A stretch of 64,000 bases of DNA from positions 62,001-126,000 of the forward strand of contig CAZIAL010000001.1 in the NCBI GenBank assembly GCA_964536965.1, written 5' to 3'. This stretch comes from JACMQW01 sp964536965. Lineage in GTDB: Bacteria > Bdellovibrionota > UBA1018. The notes under the pieces are model-generated. The model did not search any database. It worked only from the letters and a program-made list of their open reading frames with translations, and was not told the origin of the DNA. This document shows, in pieces, positions 59,271-64,000 of this stretch (within the stretch, counting starts at the first letter, position 1; the number at the start of each line of letters is the position of its first letter). The position numbers and the translations under genes are program-made.

Positions 59271-60182
59271 ATGCCAAATCGGATTTTTAGTCGGGCCGCT
59301 GTCGCTATCGCTTTTTCGCTCGTTCAATTTTCCTGCGCGCATTCGCGAACAGGGTATCACCCGCATTCGCAGCACGGTGGGTATAGTCAGGCGGACGTTA
59401 CCGACTATCTATTGAAAGCGCGGTTCGCTGGAAATGCCTCAACTCATCCCGACGATGCGAAATTATTTGCGCAGTTTAGGGCAATCGAGATTTGCCGAGA
59501 AATTGGTTTCAAATTTGCTCGGATTTTCGCCGTAGACGATCAGTCTCAATCGCAAACTGTTCAACGTTCCTCGACCTTTGTTACCCAGAATCCGACCATA
59601 TTTAATGGGACGATGAACTCCCAGTCCAGATATAACCGGTACAACGGGCCAAACGGAGCTATCGAGACCAACGGGCAAGTTAAAGGCACTTTCACAGGCG
59701 GGGGGGCGCAAGCCTACACTTCGACCTGGAACCAGACATACAATTATCCGGTGTTTGACTCCTACTTTAACTGCAGCAATTCGCCGACCGTACTTGGAAT
59801 CTTGCTGGAGCCTAAGTCGGCTTCGGAAATGCGCGGCCTAACTAGCGATCTTATGGGAGCACTCCAGGTCGCCGAGATTGGGCAGGACTCCGCTAATTAT
59901 GGAAACCTTCAACGTGGGGACCTGATCATAAAGGTAGGCACCGTCCGCATCGACAACGTGCCCTTGCTTGCTATTGAGTTAGATAAGGCGGGCAAGGTGG
60001 GCGACCGTGCAAGCTTAACCTTGCTTCGAGATGGTAAGCAGATTTCCGTTCAGGCACTTATCTTCGACGCCTCGGAAGAGATCGCGGAAGTGAACGCAAC
60101 GTTGGTAGAGCGCCTATGCAGGAACGTTCGCGAGATTTCGGAACGCAGGATCTGTGCGTCGAGGAGCCCGGCCTCGGAGTAG
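59271..60182 (+). CDS. PDZ-domain-containing lipoprotein-like protein
   Basis: About 303 residues from the ATG at 59271 (a GTG at 59244 would add nine). The leader ends in a lipobox-like VQFSC. The middle is Asn/Thr/Ser/Gln-rich and low complexity (TQNPTIFNGTMNSQSRYN). A C-terminal PDZ-like domain follows: LQRGDLIIKVGTVRIDNV and VGDRASLTLLRDGKQISVQ. There is no protease domain. It is likely an envelope-anchored peptide-binding protein of the element, possibly affecting the host surface. Confidence 0.72.
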   Translation: MPNRIFSRAAVAIAFSLVQFSCAHSRTGYHPHSQHGGYSQADVTDYLLKARFAGNASTHPDDAKLFAQFRAIEICREIGFKFARIFAVDDQSQSQTVQRSSTFVTQNPTIFNGTMNSQSRYNRYNGPNGAIETNGQVKGTFTGGGAQAYTSTWNQTYNYPVFDSYFNCSNSPTVLGILLEPKSASEMRGLTSDLMGALQVAEIGQDSANYGNLQRGDLIIKVGTVRIDNVPLLAIELDKAGKVGDRASLTLLRDGKQISVQALIFDASEEIAEVNATLVERLCRNVREISERRICASRSPASE

Positions 60183-60363
60183 GCCCCACCCCCACGAAAA
60201 TTCGGTCGCGATGATGGTTGCATAATATCGCGTACATAATTTTTTCCAAATTTACGCCAAGGTCCGCGTTGACCCATTGGAAGCGTGCCTCGTCGGTGTA
60301 CGATTAAGAATTGGTATCGCTTCCTGTGAGAAGCGGCTTAACCAGAGAAGTAGCGGGGGGTAA

Positions 60364-60819
60364 ATGAACGCCAAAATTTGGATAGTCGTCGGATTACTTG
60401 CGCTCGCGAGTTCGTGTTCCGGCGAAGACGCCGCTGCACCGGGCGGGGTATCCGCAAATCTCAAAGAGCCGCGATCTATCGCGATTACCTTGAACGCTAA
60501 TTACAATCACCCCCTCGAAGGGTGGACAACGCTCAGTGAGAATCTCCAGTTTGTACCGCCGCCGAGTATCTCCGTGGTCCAGGGAGCGTTCTCTGGAAAT
60601 CCAGGTTGGTGGCTTCGGGCAAATCTGCGGTCGGGATCATTGTTTGACTGTAAGTACTTTGCGACGGACACGTCTGCTACGACCCTCGTGCTGGATTCTT
60701 GTGATAATATGCCCGACCCAACCCAGCCAAAGGAACTCCCCGCTGGTGCGACGATTCAGCTCGTGAACGTCACCTGCCAGGGAATGATGATTGAAGCCAA
60801 TTTCACGCTGTCGAACTGA
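60364..60819 (+). CDS. Putative lipoprotein
   Basis: This 151-residue protein has the lipobox LASSC after MNAKIWIVVGLLA. The mature part is beta-rich and Pro/Asn-rich (ITLNANYNHPLEG) and contains three further cysteines. No family is recognised. It ends one base before the convergent wHTH gene and, with the preceding PDZ-type gene, forms an envelope cargo pair on the element. Confidence 0.68.
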   Translation: MNAKIWIVVGLLALASSCSGEDAAAPGGVSANLKEPRSIAITLNANYNHPLEGWTTLSENLQFVPPPSISVVQGAFSGNPGWWLRANLRSGSLFDCKYFATDTSATTLVLDSCDNMPDPTQPKELPAGATIQLVNVTCQGMMIEANFTLSN

Positions 60820-60820
60820 G

Positions 60821-61255
60821 CTAGTTTCCTCGGAAGTGTAGTTCGAGCAGGGTATCGAGCGGGTCGATTTCCCCATGGCCTCCGTCTATGGGCTGCGCGA
60901 CAGTACACCGGAAATAGTGGAAGATGTCTCGAACGCTTAGGGTCAGTAAGCTGGTCGGTTCGAGCACATACCCTTCATCCTCGCGGATTGCCGCGCCCAT
61001 TGCGACTAGGTGCTCTAGTGTGAGCGCCATCATTACTCTCGGCACACCAGTATGCTCTGCAACGTCGCCAGCACTGGAGTGAAGCGTATTGCCCACGCTA
61101 TCGCCTAGGACGAATACCACGCGCAGGTATCCGAGAGCGCGAAGGGAAGCCTCGGCCAGACTAGCTCCCCCGTTTTCCGTGATAAATGACCGCGAAAAGG
61201 GCAGGGGGTCATAGCTCGCGCTTTGGTTGGAAGTCGAACTCTTGAGCGTCTTCAT
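60821..61255 (-). CDS. Rrf2-like winged-helix regulator
   Basis: The 144-residue protein starts at the ATG at 61255, behind AAGGAG. An N-terminal Ser-rich stretch is followed by a wHTH-like region: SSAGDVAEHTGVPRVMMALTL, EHLVAMGAAIREDEGYVLEPTSLLTLSVRDI, with the wing motif EGYVLEP characteristic of Rrf2-type proteins. No Fe-S cysteine cluster is visible (a single Cys). It lies between the lipoprotein gene and the integrase and may control lysogeny or excision. Confidence 0.6.
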   Translation of the reverse strand: MKTLKSSTSNQSASYDPLPFSRSFITENGGASLAEASLRALGYLRVVFVLGDSVGNTLHSSAGDVAEHTGVPRVMMALTLEHLVAMGAAIREDEGYVLEPTSLLTLSVRDIFHYFRCTVAQPIDGGHGEIDPLDTLLELHFRGN

Positions 61256-61413
61256 GGAAATGCTCCTTACGATTCTGGGCACGTCACAGGAAGATCATCT
61301 CAGTCGAAAAGGTCGAGGTCTACTTACACAGTAACATTCTTGGGTAAACCAGCGGATCTCTTCGATATAGATTTTGCATTATGTATCTTTATACGGCGGA
61401 TTTTGGCCGCGAC

Positions 61414-62670
61414 CTAACCCGCTTTAGGTCGAACGTGTTTGCGTTCAAATTTACGGTGATCGTGAGAGTACTTCTCGGTAGTCACGATTGAAGCGTGCCC
61501 AGCGGCTAGCTGAACTTCGCGGTCTTTGTGTTCTGCGCGGGCCTTCGTGATCCAAGTGTGCCGGAGTTCGTGAAAGTGGTATTTCATATCGAGCTTTTCC
61601 ATAAGCTCCTCCCAGCGGTGAGAGAGCGTATCGGGATGCATGAGGTTCTTTAGGCCCGCTTCGATCCAGTCGGCGGTTTCGTTAGCATCGACGCCCAACC
61701 AGTGAGGTATCTCGCGTTTCTCTACCGCGTCACCATTTTCGGATAACCGTCCGGGGGTTTTTAGCAATCCGAACGTGCATTTTCCTGTGATGCAATCGTA
61801 CCCCTCAAGTGCTTTGCGGACGACAAGGCAATCCTCATAAACCGCATCAGTTCCTTCGTAGGCTAGCCCGAGTGCTTCGGCTCTTCGTAGTCCGTAATGG
61901 TAGGAAAGCAGCACCCAGGGACGAATGTCGCTGAAAGCTCTCTCAGCCTTGGCCGCTTTCTGTCCGGTATCGGTCTTGATAGGGGAGGCGTTCATTGCCT
62001 TCGTAATCTTTTGCCAGTCACTATCCGGAATGATCCCGCGTTTCTTGGCGCGACCCTCGGTAGAGCGTCGGATGCGCATAAGCATCGCTTTCGACGGCTG
62101 GGGAAAGACAACCTGGGGAACTTCGTTCGGACGCTCCTCGTGTAACCAACGCATAAAGCGATTCACACACTGGACGATAAACTTCTTTGAGAAAACGGAC
62201 GCCGGAGTATCCTCGCTGAGCACGAATTCCATGAAGTCCTGTCGCTTCGAGTACCAGTCCTTCGGGTTCTTGAGTCCGAGCTTTCCGACAAAGTACGAAA
62301 TGACGTAGGCTTTCAGATTAGATAGCTCACGCGCGACTCCCTCGGGTGAGGGGATACGGGTGCGGAGATGCCTTTCGTAGGCTTGCTCGTCCTCGAAGTT
62401 GACGAAGGCGGTCCGAACAGCGGCTTTGGCCTTAGCGATCTCTTCTTTAAACTCGGTCGCATTCAGCCGTTGCACGAGACGTTCAAGCTCCTCGTGGTTC
62501 GTGCGAATGGATTGGAACTTCTTCGGTGGATAGCGGCGGTTTGTACCCTTACCGTCGGTAACTTCCCATCGGCGGATAATCGAGCGCGTTCGCTGTTTCT
62601 CGTCTTTGCCGTACTTCTCGTAGTACAGCTTCCATTCGTTGATAATTGTATTCCCGACCCGCTTCTTCAT
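61414..62670 (-). CDS. int: Tyrosine-type site-specific recombinase (integrase)
   Basis: This 418-residue integrase has the catalytic pattern typical of the family: the first Arg in HYGLRRAEALGL, HxxR in FHELRHTWITKAR, a His in LAAGHASIVTT, and the nucleophilic tyrosine in EKYSHDHRKF. A SAM-like core-binding domain precedes the catalytic part. I chose the ATG at 62670 behind GAAGGGAAG over an upstream ATG that would include an inverted repeat. The gene lies 147 bases from tRNA-Thr and reads away from it, as usual for elements inserted in tRNA genes. Confidence 0.93.
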   Translation of the reverse strand: MKKRVGNTIINEWKLYYEKYGKDEKQRTRSIIRRWEVTDGKGTNRRYPPKKFQSIRTNHEELERLVQRLNATEFKEEIAKAKAAVRTAFVNFEDEQAYERHLRTRIPSPEGVARELSNLKAYVISYFVGKLGLKNPKDWYSKRQDFMEFVLSEDTPASVFSKKFIVQCVNRFMRWLHEERPNEVPQVVFPQPSKAMLMRIRRSTEGRAKKRGIIPDSDWQKITKAMNASPIKTDTGQKAAKAERAFSDIRPWVLLSYHYGLRRAEALGLAYEGTDAVYEDCLVVRKALEGYDCITGKCTFGLLKTPGRLSENGDAVEKREIPHWLGVDANETADWIEAGLKNLMHPDTLSHRWEELMEKLDMKYHFHELRHTWITKARAEHKDREVQLAAGHASIVTTEKYSHDHRKFERKHVRPKAG

Positions 62671-62717
62671 AGTCTTCCCTTCGTTTCGGAAGCTATGAGC
62701 GGGGTCTTTAGGACTGG

Positions 62718-62756
62718 CGATAGAACTCCACCGAAAACGGAGCCAAAATTCTATCG
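62718..62756 (-). promoter_or_regulatory. Inverted repeat upstream of the integrase
   Basis: CGATAGAA and TTCTATCG are perfect 8-bp arms enclosing a CTCC/GGAG inner stem. It lies between the integrase start and attR and could be an arm-type integrase/excisionase site, a repressor site or an attenuator hairpin. Confidence 0.5.
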
Positions 62757-62816
62757 TCACTTCGCATCTGGGTGTTCCAAGTACCCCCCATATTCGCGAA
62801 GAATACGGGAGAAAAA

Positions 62817-62874
62817 ATGGAGCCGATGGCCAGGATTGAACTGGCGACCTACGCTTTACGAAAGCGTTGCTCTA
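62817..62874 (-). repeat. attR: right 58-bp repeat inside tRNA-Thr
   Basis: Identical to 50604-50661. It supplies the D-arm-to-3'-end part of the functional tRNA gene, so integration restored the tRNA. Confidence 0.92.
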
Positions 62875-62892
62875 CCACTGAGCTACATCGGC
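62818..62892 (-). tRNA. tRNA-Thr (anticodon CGT)
   Basis: On the minus strand a complete cloverleaf is readable. The acceptor stem GCCGATG/CATCGGC, D arm GCTC/GAGC, anticodon stem ACGCT/AGCGT with loop TTCGTAA (anticodon CGT, threonine ACG), T arm GCCAG/CTGGC with TTCAATC, discriminator T and encoded CCA. It is the attachment gene for the 12-kb element. Confidence 0.96.
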
Positions 62893-63066
62893 ACCCAAAA
62901 TCCGCGGTAGAAGCGAAGTCTGTGATTTAACGGAGTGCTTCTCGCGACGCAATCCGAAATTCACATATTGCACCGCGCCTAAGATGCTGATTTTGCTGAA
63001 TTTTCCGTGTGATACCCGGAAACCGGCTTGTTATTCATCCGATCCCCTGTGAATCTGTGGTCCGCG

Positions 63067-63552
63067 ATGGTGACTCCTTTTTCTAAACTTCGAAAAAAAG
63101 GTCAGGTCTGGATTCTTTCCAAACATGATCTCCAGGAATGGCGGGTCTTACTCCTGAAGACCTTGCCCGAGCGAGGTGCGTTCTGGCAGCCGGTCACCGG
63201 ATCGATCGAAGAAGGGGAATCCGTGTCGAAAGGCGCGCTTCGCGAAGCGATCGAAGAGACCGGACTTCCGCCGATGAAGAGCATCCAGGAACTCGGTTTC
63301 GAATTCGATTTCGAAGGAAAGTGGGGCCCGAGCCACGAAGTCGCGTTCTATTACGAGACCTATCCGGGTTGCCCGAAAGTCAGCCTCGATCCGCGCGAAC
63401 ACCAAGGCTACCAGTGGACGAACTTGAACGACGCGGTCGCGCTTCTGCGCTATGAACCGAATCGTCAGGCGCTCCAGATCCTCATCAAGAAACTCAGCGT
63501 GAATCGGCTGCGGAAGCGACCGACGAAACCTGAAGTCAAAACGACGAAATAA
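63067..63552 (+). CDS. NUDIX hydrolase
   Basis: This 161-residue NUDIX hydrolase has a perfect box GSIEEGESVSKGALREAIEETGL at residues 45-67 (G-x5-E-x7-REAxEExG-hydrophobic). Relatives hydrolyse nucleoside diphosphates linked to other groups, and the dihydroneopterin triphosphatase branch is compatible. I chose the ATG at 63067 as the upstream in-frame start would add an unrelated short segment. The tail is basic. It is the first chromosomal gene after the element. Confidence 0.85.
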   Translation: MVTPFSKLRKKGQVWILSKHDLQEWRVLLLKTLPERGAFWQPVTGSIEEGESVSKGALREAIEETGLPPMKSIQELGFEFDFEGKWGPSHEVAFYYETYPGCPKVSLDPREHQGYQWTNLNDAVALLRYEPNRQALQILIKKLSVNRLRKRPTKPEVKTTK

Positions 63553-63617
63553 TTTTCGTCCCGTCTTTTCCGTCAACCCGGAGCGGTCCTTCGCTCCATC
63601 ATTCCATCGAGGTCGTC

Positions 63618-64000
63618 ATGCCTGTTCCATACAAAGTAGAAGAAAAAGATCTGGGTCTCGGTAAGGGACTCTTCGCCGTTTTCACCACCAATAAAGGGGA
63701 GTGGACGATCGAACTCGAGGAAGAAAAGGCGCCGAATACGGTGGCGAACTTCGTCGGTCTCGCGACCGGACAGAAGGAGTACATCGATCCGAAGACCCGC
63801 GAGAAGTCGAACCAGCCGTTCTACGACGGCACGATCTTCCACCGCGTGATCAAGGATTTCATGCTCCAGGGCGGCGATCGTCTCGGCCAGGGCACGGGTG
63901 GACCGGGCTATAAGTTCGCGGACGAAATTCATCCGAGTCTGAAACATACCGCGCCCGGAATGCTTTCGATGGCGAACGCGGGTCCCAATACGAACGGTTC
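63618..64000 (+). CDS. Cyclophilin-type peptidyl-prolyl cis-trans isomerase (3' truncated by window)
   Basis: The ATG at 63618 opens a frame that continues to the last base. The visible 127 residues read FAVFTTNKGEWTIELEEEKAPNTVANFVGL, then FYDGTIFHRVIKDFMLQGGD and GPGYKFADEIHPSLKH. These match the cyclophilin core, including the catalytic FHRVIKDFMxQGGD. It has no signal peptide, so it is cytoplasmic. It follows the NUDIX gene after 65 bases. Confidence 0.92.
   Translation, partial: MPVPYKVEEKDLGLGKGLFAVFTTNKGEWTIELEEEKAPNTVANFVGLATGQKEYIDPKTREKSNQPFYDGTIFHRVIKDFMLQGGDRLGQGTGGPGYKFADEIHPSLKHTAPGMLSMANAGPNTNG

Larger units (their letters stand above)
50604..62874. mobile_element. tRNA-Thr-integrated element of about 12.2 kb (satellite / integrative plasmid / phage-plasmid-like)
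   Basis: Identical 58-base repeats bound the element. The left copy is only the 3' part of a tRNA gene and the right copy lies inside the intact tRNA-Thr, with a tyrosine integrase next to it. Excision between the repeats would give a circle of about 12,213 bases, allowing for a 10-N gap. Inside are a leftward regulatory/replication-like block, a rightward block with GNATs and a virion-like protein, an RHH-serine recombinase pair, secreted and lipoprotein cargo, and a wHTH regulator. Base composition is visibly lower in GC than the flanks in several stretches. No capsid, portal, terminase or conjugation gene was recognised. Confidence 0.88.

Overview
The window is a 64 kb stretch of a high-GC (visibly near 58 percent) Gram-negative chromosome. 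Outer-membrane porins, lipoproteins with lipoboxes, a Tat substrate, a sucA-sucB-lpd operon and many compact overlapping genes fit an aerobic proteobacterial-type cell. The gene styles (PafA-like phosphatase, HAMP-type SHRxxGPL segments, secreted nucleases, CPXCG protein) point towards Bdellovibrionota/Oligoflexia. That placement is inference from gene content, because no rRNA is present.

Layout. 1-9 kb: the end of a Gln/Pro-rich protein, RNase R, a UbiB-type kinase, a periplasmic DSIPQ-repeat protein, an SDR and a methyltransferase. 9-10.7 kb: two tandem secreted staphylococcal-nuclease-like paralogues that share a promoter block. 11-16.8 kb: the 2-oxoglutarate dehydrogenase operon sucA-sucB-lpd. 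17-24 kb: a PafA-like phosphatase, a lipoprotein, a PilZ protein, topoisomerase I, an Hpt protein and a ferredoxin-like protein. 24.4-30 kb: an orphan OmpR-type response regulator, a YcaQ-like protein, a BaiN/HI0933-type flavoprotein, a LysR regulator, an FMN reductase and an HD-GYP-like protein. 30-34.6 kb: a Tat-exported intradiol dioxygenase, a signal peptidase II fused to a HAMP-like tail, and a receiver-TPR protein. 34.6-44.6 kb: an ABCC-like heterodimeric ABC exporter, a beta-propeller lipoprotein, a glycosyltransferase/FkbM cluster and a YiiX-like hydrolase. 44.7-50.5 kb: copA-cueR with a textbook CueR promoter, an M91-like metalloprotease, an OprO/P porin and a DUF2490 protein.

50.6-62.9 kb is an integrated mobile element of about 12.2 kb. 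It lies between 58-bp direct repeats made from the 3' part of tRNA-Thr(CGT). The intact tRNA and the tyrosine integrase are at the right end. The element carries a four-gene leftward block (two diverged paralogues, a sigma-region-4-like protein and a possible replication protein), an AT-rich divergent region, and a rightward block of two GNATs plus a virion-like Gly/Ser/Gln-rich protein. It also has an RHH protein with a serine recombinase that is interrupted by a 10-N assembly gap, secreted or lipoprotein cargo, and a winged-helix regulator. Just inside the left end about 450 bases are non-coding, with dense nested complementarity including two possible pseudoknots. This looks like an undescribed large structured RNA. 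The element has no recognisable capsid, portal or terminase gene, so a satellite, an integrative plasmid or a phage-plasmid remnant are all possible. Chromosomal genes resume with a NUDIX hydrolase and a cyclophilin cut off by the window end.
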